DNA of 35,067 bases, from contig DATJSI010000138.1 in assembly GCA_035504215.1 (NCBI GenBank), positions 1-35,067 on the forward strand, in the 5' to 3' direction. Of this stretch, positions 7,879 to 16,266 are shown in pieces (position 1 is the first letter of the stretch; the number at the start of each line of letters is the position of its first letter). Under the pieces are notes generated by a model. The model was not told where the DNA came from. It did not search any database and saw nothing but the letters and a program-made list of their open reading frames with translations. Both the position numbers and the translations under genes were made by a program. Origin of the DNA: Mycobacteriales bacterium (lineage in GTDB: Bacteria; Actinomycetota; Actinomycetes; JAFAQI01).

Positions 7879-8499
7879 GTGTCCGATGCGGGTCATGTCG
7901 TCGGTGTCGGCCCACACCCGCAACCGTGGCCGGACGACGAGCGGCTGGATCGCGATCTGCTGTCGGCAGGCGACCGGCGTAACGTCGTCGACCGGTATCG
8001 CTACTGGCGGCACGACGCGATCGTCGCCGACCTGGCCGCGCGCCGACGGACTTACCACGTCGCGATCGAGAACTGGCAGCACGACCTGAACATCGGCACG
8101 GTCGTGCGTAACGCGAACGCGTTCCTCGCAGCGGCCGTACACATCGTCGGAAGCCGACGATGGAACCGCCGCGGCGCGATGGTCACCGACCGCTACGTCG
8201 ACATCCGCTACCACGCGACCGTGGAAGAGCTCGCGGCATGGGCCGAAGCCGAGGGTCTTCAGCTGATCGGCATCGACCTGCTGCCGGGGTCGAGCAGCAT
8301 CGTGGATGCCGAGCTGCCCGAGCGCTGCGTGCTGCTGTTCGGGCAGGAGGGGCCAGGACTCAGTCCGGCTGCTCGCCAAGCGGTCAGCGCGGTCCTCCAT
8401 GTGCCGCAGGACGGATCGACGCGATCGATCAATGCGGGCGTCGCCAGCGGCATCGCGATGTTCGAGTGGGTACGCCGCCACGCTGCTCGGGGCGGGTGA
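7879..8499 (+). CDS. TrmH/SpoU-family RNA 2'-O-methyltransferase
   Basis: This predicted SAM-dependent enzyme methylates a ribose 2'-OH in tRNA or rRNA and acts as a knotted dimer in the cytosol. All three SpoU motifs are present in order: motif 1 around NIGTVVRNANAF, motif 2 LLFGQEGPGLS, and motif 3 VPQDGSTRSINAGVASGIAM. The product has 206 residues. The extra ~50 N-terminal residues before the catalytic domain contain RNVVDRYRYWRHDAIVADL. The GTG start has no Shine-Dalgarno sequence, but TACGAT sits exactly six bases before it, suggesting a leaderless mRNA. The exact RNA target cannot be told from sequence. Confidence 0.88.
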   Translation: MSDAGHVVGVGPHPQPWPDDERLDRDLLSAGDRRNVVDRYRYWRHDAIVADLAARRRTYHVAIENWQHDLNIGTVVRNANAFLAAAVHIVGSRRWNRRGAMVTDRYVDIRYHATVEELAAWAEAEGLQLIGIDLLPGSSSIVDAELPERCVLLFGQEGPGLSPAARQAVSAVLHVPQDGSTRSINAGVASGIAMFEWVRRHAARGG

Positions 8500-8516
8500 C
8501 CGCGATGTCGTCACCC
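8494..8516 (+). terminator. short inverted repeat at the end of the SpoU gene
   Basis: GGGTGAC (8494-8500) and GTCACCC (8510-8516) are exact complements with a 9-base loop. The first arm covers the stop codon, and the second ends 5 bases before the -10 box of the RraA gene. Terminator or operator. Confidence 0.35.
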
Positions 8517-8521
8517 TTGGG

Positions 8522-8527
8522 CATGAT
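8522..8527 (+). promoter_or_regulatory. -10-like box of the RraA-like gene
   Basis: CATGAT, exactly six bases before GTG 8534. Confidence 0.4.
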
Positions 8528-8533
8528 CACAGG

Positions 8534-9115
8534 GTGACCCCACTTCCGGCCTGGTTGACCAGCACACTCGCATCCGACGGCGCGGCCGGCCGCGGAGCAT
8601 TGCCCGGCTGGATCCAAGCGTTGTCGCCGGAGGCCGTCGTCGTCGGACCCGCGTTGGTCGTGGCCGTCGCGCATAACGACAACCGGGCGATGCGCGCCGT
8701 GCCCGATGCCGTCCAGGGTCCCGGCACGGTGCTCGTCGTCTCGTGCGGCGAAGAGTCGACGACGGCGATTCTCGGCGAGATCATCGCGCGCGAGCTGCTC
8801 GGCGCCGGCATCGTCGCGGTGGTGACCGACGGGTTGATCCGCGACCGGAGGGATGTTGCTGCCGCCGGTCTCCCGGTCTGGGCGCGTGGTGTGACGCCGG
8901 TCGCGTCGGCGAAGGAGGGTCCTGACCAGGTCGGTGGCTCGGTCACGATCGGCGGCGTTGCGGTTAGTGACGGCGACATCGTGGTGGCGGACGCCGACGG
9001 CGTCGTGATCTGGCCCGCGGCCGACGTCGAGCGGTTCGTTGCGGCGGCGGATGCCAAGCGGCGCTCCGACGACGAGCGGATGGCACGCCTCACCGGCGCC
9101 GGAGGTCTGGGCTAG
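8534..9115 (+). CDS. RraA-like protein (HMG aldolase / regulator of RNase E activity family)
   Basis: This 193-residue protein has the RraA fold signature: VSCGEESTTAILGEIIARELLGAGIVAVVTDGLIRD, then LPVWARGVTP, then a C-terminal GDIVVADADGVVIWP. Some family members are divalent-metal 4-hydroxy-4-methyl-2-oxoglutarate/oxaloacetate aldolases; the E. coli RraA protein binds RNase E. The D-G-x-x-R-D motif (DGLIRD) used for metal and substrate binding in aldolase members is intact, which favours an enzyme. The start GTG 8534 has CATGAT six bases upstream and no clear ribosome-binding site; the frame is open further upstream but overlaps the previous gene. The MFS gene begins 4 bases after the stop, so the two may form an operon. 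Confidence 0.82.
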   Translation: MTPLPAWLTSTLASDGAAGRGALPGWIQALSPEAVVVGPALVVAVAHNDNRAMRAVPDAVQGPGTVLVVSCGEESTTAILGEIIARELLGAGIVAVVTDGLIRDRRDVAAAGLPVWARGVTPVASAKEGPDQVGGSVTIGGVAVSDGDIVVADADGVVIWPAADVERFVAAADAKRRSDDERMARLTGAGGLG

Positions 9116-9119
9116 GCCG

Positions 9120-10292
9120 GTGTTCGCCCGTTACCAAGTGGTCCTGCGCCGCCCGCACGTCGCGCGGATGCTGTTGACCGCGATGCTCGCCCGGCTGCCG
9201 CAAGGGATGTCGGGACTCGCGGTACTCCTCCTGCTCACCCCGCACGTCGGCTACGCGCGGGCCGGCCTGGCGACCGGCATCAGTGTCGCGACGTCCGGAC
9301 TTTCCAACGTGCTGCTCGCGCGCGGCGTCGACCGGCTAGGTGCCCGCAAGGTGTTGGTTCCGTCCGCGGCGGTGTACGCCGCCGCGATGGTGGTTCTCGC
9401 GATCGAGTCGCACGGCAGCTACTCCGTACAGATCGCGATCTGCGCTCTTATCGGGCTCTCGACACCGCCGGTGACGTCAGTGTCCCGCGGACTGTGGCCG
9501 CGGCTGCTCGAGGAGAGCGAGGCGCAGGTCGTGTACGGGCTGGAGGCGACGGCCCAGGAGCTGATCTACATCAGTGGCCCGGCGGCGGTCGCGCTGATCG
9601 CAGGGCTGGCAAGCGCGCGCACTGCCGTGGTTGCAAGCGGGCTGATCGGACTGGTCGGAGTGATCGCGTACGTAACGGCGCCGCCGCTGGGCACCCCGCT
9701 TCGCGCAGGCACCACCCGCAGGGTGAAGCGCGTCCTGTTCGGCACCGGCGTCGTCTCCTACGCGTTGGTCGGGCTGTGCATCACCTTGGGTTTCAACATG
9801 ACCGACATCGCGACCGTCGACTTCGTCGGCGGGCGCAAGGCGTCGGCGGCGGCCGGGGTGGTGCTCGCGGTGTGGAGCCTGGGCTCGCTGCTCGGCGGCG
9901 TACGGTTCGGGGCGTCGCGGCACGAGGTCACCGACCGGCGGCTCGCCAGGGTCGCCGGGCTCGCGGCGGGCGGGCTGGCGCTTGCCGCCCTGGCGCCCGA
10001 TCCGGTGGGCCTCGCGGTCATCCTGCTTTTCGGGGGAGCGTGCGTCGCGCCGACGATGGCCCGGCTCTACACCCGGATGGGCGCGGTAGCGCCGGACGGG
10101 TCGACCACGGAGGCATTCGGCTGGCTTGCGGTCGGCTTTCTCTCCGGCTCGTCACTCGGCTCGATGCTGGGCGGAGTGTCGGTCGACGGTCTCGGTCCCC
10201 GCTGGACTTTCGTGCTTGCCGGCGTGGCCGCGTCCGGCGCGATGGCGGTCATCGCCGCGCGCCGCCCGGTAGCGTCGTCTGGTGGCCGCTGA
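9120..10292 (+). CDS. major facilitator superfamily transporter
   Basis: This 390-residue polytopic membrane protein has about 11-12 hydrophobic segments. It contains an MFS-type loop signature between helices 2 and 3 (ARGVDRLGARKVLV, compare G-x-x-x-D-R-x-G-R-R), and small-residue-rich helices (AAGVVLAVWSLGSLLGG, GFLSGSSLGSMLGG). It resembles drug/metabolite efflux-type MFS proteins, but the substrate is unknown. GTG 9120 begins 4 bases after the RraA stop; GGAGG lies 14 bases upstream, which is rather far. The 3' end overlaps the GroES-like gene by 11 bases. Confidence 0.85.
   Translation: MFARYQVVLRRPHVARMLLTAMLARLPQGMSGLAVLLLLTPHVGYARAGLATGISVATSGLSNVLLARGVDRLGARKVLVPSAAVYAAAMVVLAIESHGSYSVQIAICALIGLSTPPVTSVSRGLWPRLLEESEAQVVYGLEATAQELIYISGPAAVALIAGLASARTAVVASGLIGLVGVIAYVTAPPLGTPLRAGTTRRVKRVLFGTGVVSYALVGLCITLGFNMTDIATVDFVGGRKASAAAGVVLAVWSLGSLLGGVRFGASRHEVTDRRLARVAGLAAGGLALAALAPDPVGLAVILLFGGACVAPTMARLYTRMGAVAPDGSTTEAFGWLAVGFLSGSSLGSMLGGVSVDGLGPRWTFVLAGVAASGAMAVIAARRPVASSGGR
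10270..10275 (+). promoter_or_regulatory. -10-like box of the GroES-like gene
   Basis: TAGCGT, exactly six bases before GTG 10282, inside the end of the MFS gene. Confidence 0.45.
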
Positions 10293-10608
10293 CAAACTGC
10301 CGATCCAGATGCTGCACGACCGGGTGCTGGTGACGATCGACCAGGAGCGCGGTGAGCGGCGTTCGAACGGCGGCATCGTGATTCCGGCGACCGCGCAGAT
10401 GGGCAAGCGGCTGGCCTGGGCAGAGGCGGTCGCGATCGGGGCGCACGTGCGGACGGTGCAGGTCGGCGACCGGGTGCTGTACGACCCCGAGGACCGCGCC
10501 GAGATCGAGCTGCACGGCAGCTCGTTCCTGTTGCTGCGCGAACGCGACATCCACGCCGTCGCGGCCGAGCGCATCGACGACGACGCCGCCCCCGGGCTGT
10601 ACCTCTAG
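10282..10608 (+). CDS. GroES-like co-chaperonin, orphan
   Basis: A 108-residue Cpn10-fold protein: LPIQMLHDRVLVTID (strand 1), the mobile loop ERGERRSNGGIVIPATAQ, then VAIGAHVRTVQVGDRVLY and IELHGSSFLLLRERDIHAV. In standard GroES the second half contains V..GD.VLF..Y.G.E....G....VL.E.DILA, which fits. It is slightly longer than usual because of a C-terminal DDDAAPGLYL tail. No groEL gene is nearby, so it is a second, divergent GroES-type protein rather than the main operon copy. The GTG start overlaps the MFS gene; TAGCGT lies exactly six bases before it, so an own leaderless transcript is likely. Confidence 0.8.
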   Translation: MAADKLPIQMLHDRVLVTIDQERGERRSNGGIVIPATAQMGKRLAWAEAVAIGAHVRTVQVGDRVLYDPEDRAEIELHGSSFLLLRERDIHAVAAERIDDDAAPGLYL

Positions 10609-10627
10609 CCCCGGCATCCTGATCTGC

Positions 10628-10655
10628 GGCACCTAACCGGCGGCACCTAACCGGC
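10628..10655. repeat. 14-bp tandem duplication between convergent genes
   Basis: GGCACCTAACCGGC occurs twice head to tail (10628-10641 and 10642-10655). The second copy holds the stop codon of the NUDIX gene at 10647; the first holds an equivalent TAG just beyond it. Confidence 0.8.
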
Positions 10656-11111
10656 GTGGACCGCCGGCCAGGTGCGCGCGAAGCCCGGATGCAGCGGCAG
10701 CTCGGCGACCTCGTCGAGCGGCACCCATCGCAGCTCGGCGGTCTCATGCCCTCGCGGGCTCGCGGCGGGGGCGCTCGTCGTCGTCGCGAGCACCGTCCAG
10801 TAGGTCCAGCCCCCGTGGTCGTCGTCGTGGATCCGGTCCACGGTCAGGGTCCCGAGCGTGACGGCGACCTCCTCACCGAGCTCGCGCAGCGCGGCCTGCT
10901 CGGGAGACTCCCAGGACGCTCGCGCGCCGCCGGGCACCCCCCAGGTGTCGCCGTGGTGGGTCCACCAGGCCCGGCGCTGGAGCAGGACGCGCGTGCCGCC
11001 GGCCGCATCCGTCGTCCGGAGAAGCAGCCCGGCTGCGCCGTAGCGGCCCCAGTGCTGGTGCCCGGTGTCGCAGCGGACCCAGCCGTCGCCGTCGGTGAGC
11101 GGGTGGGTCAC
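10647..11111 (-). CDS. NUDIX hydrolase
   Basis: A 154-residue NUDIX protein. The NUDIX box lies at about residues 61-84 (GGARASWESPEQAALRELGE, then EVAV). It fits G-x5-E-x7-R-E-U-x-E-E-x-G-U except that the late glycine is alanine. The catalytic glutamates are present, so it is probably active on a nucleoside-diphosphate-linked substrate; the substrate is unknown. The start is GTG 11111 (THPLTDGDGW), with AACACT six bases upstream and no ribosome-binding site; the long open frame upstream is antisense to msrA and is not part of the gene. The stop lies inside a 14-bp tandem duplication (10628-10655). Confidence 0.85.
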   Translation of the reverse strand: MTHPLTDGDGWVRCDTGHQHWGRYGAAGLLLRTTDAAGGTRVLLQRRAWWTHHGDTWGVPGGARASWESPEQAALRELGEEVAVTLGTLTVDRIHDDDHGGWTYWTVLATTTSAPAASPRGHETAELRWVPLDEVAELPLHPGFARTWPAVHAG

Positions 11112-11117
11112 CGGACC

Positions 11118-11123
11118 AGTGTT
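11118..11123 (-). promoter_or_regulatory. -10-like box of the NUDIX gene at 10647
   Basis: AACACT on the minus strand, exactly six bases before GTG 11111. Confidence 0.35.
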
Positions 11124-11204
11124 GCCCCTGGCCGGGACCGGGAACGCTCCCGGCCGGTTTGATGTTGGAATAGGCATCGACGACCCCGACCAAAGGTGAT
11201 GGTC

Positions 11205-11894
11205 ATGCTGTTCAACCGCCAGAAGACGACGATGATCTCGGCCGACGAGGCGCTGCCCGGTCACGACAGCCGGCCGTTCACGATCGCCCCGAAGCACTAC
11301 GTGCTCAACGCGCCGCTCGAGGAGCCATACCCGGACGGGCTCGAGGTCGCCTACTTCGGCATGGGCTGCTTCTGGGGTGCGGAGCGGATCTTCTGGCAGG
11401 TCGAGGGCGTGGTAAGCACCGCGGTCGGCTACCAGGGCGGCTTCAGCCCGAACCCGACGTACGACGAGGTGTGCTCCTCGCGGACCGGCCACACCGAGGT
11501 CGTGAAGGTGGTCTTCGACCCGAAGAAGGTCTCGTACGACGAGCTGTTGCGAATCTTCTGGGAGAACCACGACCCGACCCAGGGCATGCGGCAGGGCGGT
11601 GACTCGGGCACGCAGTACCGCTCGGCGATCTACACGACCTCGCCGGAGCAGCAGACCGCGGCCGAGCAGAGCGCGAAGGACTACCAGCCCTGGCTGACCA
11701 AGGCGGGGTACGGCGAGATCACCACCGACATCGAGCCGGCGAAGCCGTTCTACTACGCCGAGGACTACCACCAGCAGTACCTCGCGAAGAACCCGAGCGG
11801 CTACTGCGGCATCGGCGGCACCGGCGTATCGTGCCCGGTCGGCGTCGCGTCGGCTCCGGTCGAGGCGAAGGCTGCACCCAGCCCGGTCGTCTGA
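11205..11894 (+). CDS. msrA: peptide methionine-S-sulfoxide reductase MsrA
   Basis: Repairs methionine S-sulfoxide in proteins using thioredoxin. The active-site motif GCFWG is present with nucleophile C55, followed by the family segments [41 protein letters not shown] and [12 protein letters not shown]-terminal cysteines in [15 protein letters not shown] are candidates for recycling. ATG 11205 is chosen because AAAGG lies 8 bases upstream; a GTG at 11196 and an ATG at 11199 are in frame. The product has 229 residues, with an N-terminal extension of about 45 residues before the core, common in actinobacteria, and a low-complexity [13 protein letters not shown] tail. Cytosolic. Confidence 0.95.
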   Translation: MLFNRQKTTMISADEALPGHDSRPFTIAPKHYVLNAPLEEPYPDGLEVAYFGMGCFWGAERIFWQVEGVVSTAVGYQGGFSPNPTYDEVCSSRTGHTEVVKVVFDPKKVSYDELLRIFWENHDPTQGMRQGGDSGTQYRSAIYTTSPEQQTAAEQSAKDYQPWLTKAGYGEITTDIEPAKPFYYAEDYHQQYLAKNPSGYCGIGGTGVSCPVGVASAPVEAKAAPSPVV

Positions 11895-11914
11895 GCCCGT
11901 CGGGACGGCGCCGG

Positions 11915-12463
11915 CTAGGCCGACAGGGGCCAGTCGGCGACGGTCTCGTGGCGGGCCTGCTTGGGGCCGGGGGTTGACCGGACCAGTCGCAGTGAGGTCG
12001 CCGACCAGGTCGGCCCGGCGTACTCCCAGAGCGTCCGCAGCCGCTTGCTGACGTCGACCGGTGCGCCTCGAGCGCGTCCGAGGGTGAGGTGGGCGCGGAA
12101 GCGGCGTCGCTCCATCGCGAGCCCCTCGCGGCGACCGGCGGCGGTGCACCGCTCGGAGAGCCTGATGAGCTCGTCGACGTCTCCGGCCAGCCCGATCCAC
12201 AGCACGCGGGCGGCGTGCGGACGGCTCGGGAAGCACCCGGCGCCCGCGAGCTGGAGCGAGAGCGGCGCGGTCCGCGCGGCAGCTCGCTCGAGGCGCACTG
12301 CCAATGCCTCGGCGCTGTCGTCGCCGACCTCACCGTAGAACGCGAGGGTGACGTGCCACTGCTCCTCGGGCAGCCAGCGCAGCGCGTCGTCGGTCTCGCC
12401 GATCGCCCGACGCAGGTCGGCGATCGCAGCGGGCGAAGGATCGATCGCCGCGAACAGCCTCAT
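11915..12463 (-). CDS. thpR: RNA 2',3'-cyclic phosphodiesterase (2H family, LigT-like)
   Basis: A 182-residue member of the 2H phosphoesterases. Both catalytic H-x-T/S motifs are visible: H37-V-T-L in EQWHVTLAFYG and H125-L-T-L in RAHLTLGRAR. The N-terminus MRLFAAIDPSP matches the usual ThpR start, so ATG 12463 is preferred over the upstream open frame. The family hydrolyses RNA 2',3'-cyclic phosphates to 2'-phosphates and was first named 2'-5' RNA ligase. It is divergent from a NUDIX gene with 35 bases between start codons. GACGAT stands six bases before the ATG. Confidence 0.9.
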   Translation of the reverse strand: MRLFAAIDPSPAAIADLRRAIGETDDALRWLPEEQWHVTLAFYGEVGDDSAEALAVRLERAAARTAPLSLQLAGAGCFPSRPHAARVLWIGLAGDVDELIRLSERCTAAGRREGLAMERRRFRAHLTLGRARGAPVDVSKRLRTLWEYAGPTWSATSLRLVRSTPGPKQARHETVADWPLSA

Positions 12464-12469
12464 CCCGGC

Positions 12470-12492
12470 ATCGTCTCGCGCCGACGTACGTT
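12470..12492. promoter_or_regulatory. divergent -10-like boxes of thpR and NUDIX gene
   Basis: Minus strand GACGAT (12470-12475) lies six bases before ATG 12463. Plus strand TACGTT (12487-12492) lies six bases before GTG 12499. Confidence 0.45.
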
Positions 12493-12498
12493 GATGCC

Positions 12499-12957
12499 GT
12501 GGATGCCGTGGATGCCGCGATCGCCAAGCGCCGCCGCGCGGGCGTGATCCTGCTCGACCAGCAGCGCCGCGTGCTGCTCTTCCGTGGCGGTGACCCGGCT
12601 CGACCCGAGCGCGGCACATGGTGGTTCACGCCGGGTGGCGGCGCCGACCCTGGGGAGACGTTGGAGGCCGCGGCACGGCGAGAGCTGTTCGAGGAGACCG
12701 GTCTGCGTTGCGCCGACCTCGGCCCGGTCGTCCTGCAGCGCCAGGTGGCCTTCCAGTTCGACGGCGAGGTGTACGACCAGGACGAGGTCTACTACCTGGT
12801 GCGGACGCAGGCGTTCGACATCGACGAAGCCGGATGGACGGAGGTCGAGCGGCGTACGACGCAAGAACATCGGTGGTGGCGGCTCGACGACCTCGCCGCG
12901 ACGGCGGACGAGGTCTATCCGCCTGCGCTGGTCGACCTGCTGAGAGCCGTAGCCTGA
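12499..12957 (+). CDS. NUDIX hydrolase
   Basis: A 152-residue NUDIX protein with a perfect box at residues about 47-69 (GGADPGETLEAAARRELFEE, then TGL). The N-terminal half has RRRAGVILLDQQRRVLLF and TWWFTPGGG, typical of ADP-ribose/NTP pyrophosphohydrolases of broad specificity. The aromatic-rich C-terminal half (YDQDEVYYLVRT, EHRWWRLDDL) resembles actinobacterial members of unknown substrate. The GTG start is followed by a repeated GATGCCGTG, so an alternative in-frame GTG exists three codons later. TACGTT lies six bases before the chosen start. Confidence 0.87.
   Translation: MDAVDAAIAKRRRAGVILLDQQRRVLLFRGGDPARPERGTWWFTPGGGADPGETLEAAARRELFEETGLRCADLGPVVLQRQVAFQFDGEVYDQDEVYYLVRTQAFDIDEAGWTEVERRTTQEHRWWRLDDLAATADEVYPPALVDLLRAVA
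12950..12955 (+). promoter_or_regulatory. -10-like box of ygiD
   Basis: TAGCCT, six bases before GTG 12962; it overlaps the last codons of the NUDIX gene. Confidence 0.45.
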
Positions 12958-12961
12958 ACAC

Positions 12962-13840
12962 GTGACAGATCACGCGAGCGCGACGTTGATGCCGGCGGCG
13001 TTCATCGGGCACGGCAGCCCGATGAACGCGCTCGAGACCAACCGCTACACCGAGTCATGGCGCGCGTTTGGCGATTCGGTGCCGACGCCGACTGCGATCC
13101 TCGTCGTCTCCGCGCACTGGTACATCAACGCGACCGCGGTCACCGCGATGCCGAGACCCCGGACGATCCACGACTTCTACGGTTTCCCGCAGGAGCTGTT
13201 CGACGTGCAGTACCCCGCGCCCGGGCTGCCCGAGATGGCGAGGGAAGTCGCCGACATCGTCGAGCCGACCTGGATCGGTGCGGACCTCGACTCGTGGGGG
13301 ATCGACCACGGCACGTGGTCGGTGCTGGTCCATGCGTTTCCCGACGCCGACATCCCGGTCGTGCAGCTGTCGATCAACGCCGACAAGGGGCTCGACTACC
13401 ACCTCGAGCTCGGCGCGAAGCTCGCACCGCTACGCGAACGCGGCGTGTTGATCATGGGCAGCGGCAACGTCGTGCACAACCTCGGCGGGATGAACCCGAG
13501 GCTGGCCGAGGACGGCTATGACTGGGCTCAACGCTTCGATGAAGAGGCGAAGGCACGGATGTCTGCCGACCCCGCCGCGGTGGCGACCCTGGACGGGCAC
13601 CGTGACTTCGCGCTGGCGGCGCCCACCCCGGACCACTTCCTGCCGCTGCTCTACCTCGCCGGTCTCGCCGGCGCGGCGAACAAGGGCACGGACGTCCTCG
13701 TCGACGGCTACGCCTACGGCTCGCTCTCGATGACGGCGTACACCCTCGACCTCGACCCGACGGTGGCCGGCGGCGCGGTCACCGGCACGTCGCGCATGTC
13801 GCTGCCCGACGGCGTTCCGGTCGACGAGGCCAACATCTAG
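12962..13840 (+). CDS. ygiD: 4,5-DOPA-type extradiol dioxygenase (YgiD/LigB class III family)
   Basis: A 292-residue class III ring-cleaving dioxygenase, very similar in pattern to E. coli YgiD: FIGHGSPMNALE, VVSAHWY, IHDFYGFP, YPAPGLPEMA, WGIDHGTWSVL, VVQLSINA, GSGNVVHNL and PTPDHFLPLLYLAG. Candidate metal and catalytic histidines are H17, H52, H116, H172 and H225. E. coli YgiD opens L-DOPA at the 4,5-bond; whether DOPA or another catechol is the substrate here is not known. The GTG start lies 4 bases after the NUDIX stop, and its -10-like TAGCCT overlaps the end of that gene. Its stop shares the palindrome CTAG with the convergent thioesterase. Confidence 0.92.
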   Translation: MTDHASATLMPAAFIGHGSPMNALETNRYTESWRAFGDSVPTPTAILVVSAHWYINATAVTAMPRPRTIHDFYGFPQELFDVQYPAPGLPEMAREVADIVEPTWIGADLDSWGIDHGTWSVLVHAFPDADIPVVQLSINADKGLDYHLELGAKLAPLRERGVLIMGSGNVVHNLGGMNPRLAEDGYDWAQRFDEEAKARMSADPAAVATLDGHRDFALAAPTPDHFLPLLYLAGLAGAANKGTDVLVDGYAYGSLSMTAYTLDLDPTVAGGAVTGTSRMSLPDGVPVDEANI

Positions 13841-14253
13841 CGCGGAGTCAGGACCGCCTGGGTCTGGGTCGTCTTGGCGACCAGCCGGCCATCGGTGTCG
13901 AACAGCTCGGTCTCGACCACGATCACCGTGCGCCCGACGTGCAGTGGCCGGGCCACCGCGTCGACGTACCCTTCGCGCACTGCGCGCAGGAAGTTCGTCT
14001 TCGACTCGACCGTGGTCGTCCCCGCACCTTCGGGCAGGTTGAGATACGCGCACAGCGCGCCGGTCGTGTCCGCGAGGGCCATCAGCGCACCGCCGTGCAG
14101 GGCGCCGCCCTCTGTGCAGCGACTCTCGTGCCAGTCGAGTCGCGCGCGTACTTCGTGCGGCTCGGCCGCTGTGATCTCGATCCCGACCAGCCTGGCGAAG
14201 GGGACCAGGTCGCGCAGCGCAGTCAGTTCAGCGGACACCGCAGGCTCGCTCAT
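13837..14253 (-). CDS. PaaI-family hotdog-fold thioesterase
   Basis: A 138-residue single hotdog-domain protein. The family signature is ALHGGALMALADTTGALCA (HGG at 53-55), followed by TTTVESKTNFLRAVREG and ARPLHVGRTVIVVETELFD, with a C-terminal KTTQTQAVL. The likely reaction is hydrolysis of an acyl- or aryl-CoA thioester. ATG 14253 (MSEPAVSAEL) is chosen; CACACT lies six bases before it and no ribosome-binding site is seen. The stop codon overlaps that of ygiD on the other strand in the four bases CTAG. Confidence 0.87.
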   Translation of the reverse strand: MSEPAVSAELTALRDLVPFARLVGIEITAAEPHEVRARLDWHESRCTEGGALHGGALMALADTTGALCAYLNLPEGAGTTTVESKTNFLRAVREGYVDAVARPLHVGRTVIVVETELFDTDGRLVAKTTQTQAVLTPR

Positions 14254-14259
14254 TCGCTC

Positions 14260-14265
14260 AGTGTG
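14260..14265 (-). promoter_or_regulatory. -10-like box of the PaaI-type thioesterase gene
   Basis: CACACT on the minus strand, six bases before ATG 14253. Confidence 0.4.
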
Positions 14266-14280
14266 CCCGGTGCGGTGCCG

Positions 14281-14355
14281 ATGGCCCATGCGTGTCGCCC
14301 CGGCGACACCGGTGGGCCATGCGTGTCGCCCCGGCGACCCTCATGGGCCATGCGT
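14281..14355 (-). repeat. 31-bp tandem repeat array A (three units)
   Basis: Read on the minus strand, three units begin with ACGCATGGSCCA at 14355, 14324 and 14293, exactly 31 bases apart. Between cores there is a GTCGCC-x-GGCGAC type inverted repeat that could fold as a hairpin. The array starts 11 bases after the stop of the small gene at 14366-14593, in the same direction. Arrays B and C share the core and the period. Confidence 0.8.
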
Positions 14356-14365
14356 GCCTAGGTGC

Positions 14366-14593
14366 CTAGGGGAGTACGACGGCCGGGCCGTGGTCGGTGA
14401 GGTCGACCGGCTCGAGATGTTCGGGCTCGAGCCCGTTGCGGCGGGCCAGCGCGAGCAGGTCGTCCAGGTGGTCCTGTGCGGCGTCGATCAGGTCCTGCTC
14501 ACCGGTCGCCGCGGCCCTGGTGACGGCCGCACGGGCCGACGCGATCTGGCTGCGCATCTCGCGCTCGAACAGCGAAACGGGTGTGGTCGTCAT
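14366..14593 (-). CDS. small conserved-looking protein of unknown function
   Basis: A 75-residue soluble protein starting at ATG 14593, with GAGGAG 8 bases upstream, a clear ribosome-binding site. The sequence is mostly two amphipathic helices (SLFEREMRSQIASARAAVTRAA and EQDLIDAAQDHLDDLLALARRNG), then a short tail rich in Asp, His and Pro. No domain is recognised. It lies downstream of the sigma factor at 14792, separated by two hairpins, so it is probably a separate unit. It is followed at once by repeat array A. Confidence 0.65.
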   Translation of the reverse strand: MTTTPVSLFEREMRSQIASARAAVTRAAATGEQDLIDAAQDHLDDLLALARRNGLEPEHLEPVDLTDHGPAVVLP

Positions 14594-14662
14594 GGGCGCA
14601 CTCCTCATCGGATCGGGTTGTGCTCATGGGCGACGCTGCCCAGACGCATCGATGCCTGCCGG

Positions 14663-14696
14663 CCGGTTGCTAGCCGCCGGCGAGGCCAGCAACCGG
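14663..14696 (-). terminator. hairpin, 13-bp arms, between sigma factor and small gene
   Basis: CCGGTTGCTAGCC at 14663-14675 pairs with GGCCAGCAACCGG at 14684-14696 with one mismatch and an 8-base loop. It could be a second terminator after the sigma gene or an element in the leader of the small gene that starts at 14593. No T-rich tail follows. Confidence 0.4.
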
Positions 14697-14728
14697 GTAC
14701 ATCGTTTCACAGAGCAACGACATGCGAA

Positions 14729-14780
14729 ACGGCGCCTCAGCGGCGCCAACCCGGTGGGGTGGGCACCGCCGAGGCGCCGT
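14729..14780 (-). terminator. stem-loop terminator after the sigma factor gene
   Basis: CCGCCGAGGCGCCGT at 14766-14780 pairs with ACGGCGCCTCAGCGG at 14729-14743 with a single mismatch (15-bp arms, 22-base loop). It begins 12 bases beyond the stop of the sigma gene and is followed on the minus strand by TTTCG. The position and strength fit a terminator of the GC-rich, U-poor type. Confidence 0.6.
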
Positions 14781-14791
14781 CTCGATGGGTC

Positions 14792-15991
<1,200 letters not shown>

Positions 15992-16156
15992 GGCGTGCGG
16001 GGTTCCTCGGTCTCTGCGGTGGTTGTGCGGTCGGATCGTGCGGTCCTTTGCGTCTGCTCCGTCGTTACGTATGCTGCGTGGCGGTCCACCTGTGGCGACC
16101 GGCCCAGACGGTGCAACGTCGAGAGCACCGCCGGTTGTTCCGCGGTGCGACCCATC

Positions 16157-16185
16157 ATTCTGCCTCATCCGTTCCTGGATGTCAG
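16157..16185 (-). promoter_or_regulatory. candidate vegetative promoter for the sigma gene at 14792
   Basis: On the minus strand CTGACA (16180-16185) and CAGAAT (16157-16162) are separated by 17 bases, close to TTGACA-N17-TANNNT. It would give a leader of about 155 bases. The 15992-16266 gap holds no other clear feature. Confidence 0.4.
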
Positions 16186-16266
16186 CCTCGGGGGCCTCTG
16201 TGGCGCGTCGGCCACTGGGCTGATACCCGGATTGTCCGCTTTTCATTCCGCCGTGGGGCGTGCTGA

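Noticed and set aside
11112-11204. A riboswitch or redox-sigma promoter ahead of msrA
   Set aside because: A GGAAT is present near 11167, but no matching -10 at the right distance and no stable fold was seen.
10647-12236. A 529-codon frame extending the NUDIX gene
   Set aside because: The extension is antisense to msrA and rich in Arg/Pro/Ala, typical of GC-rich shadow frames.
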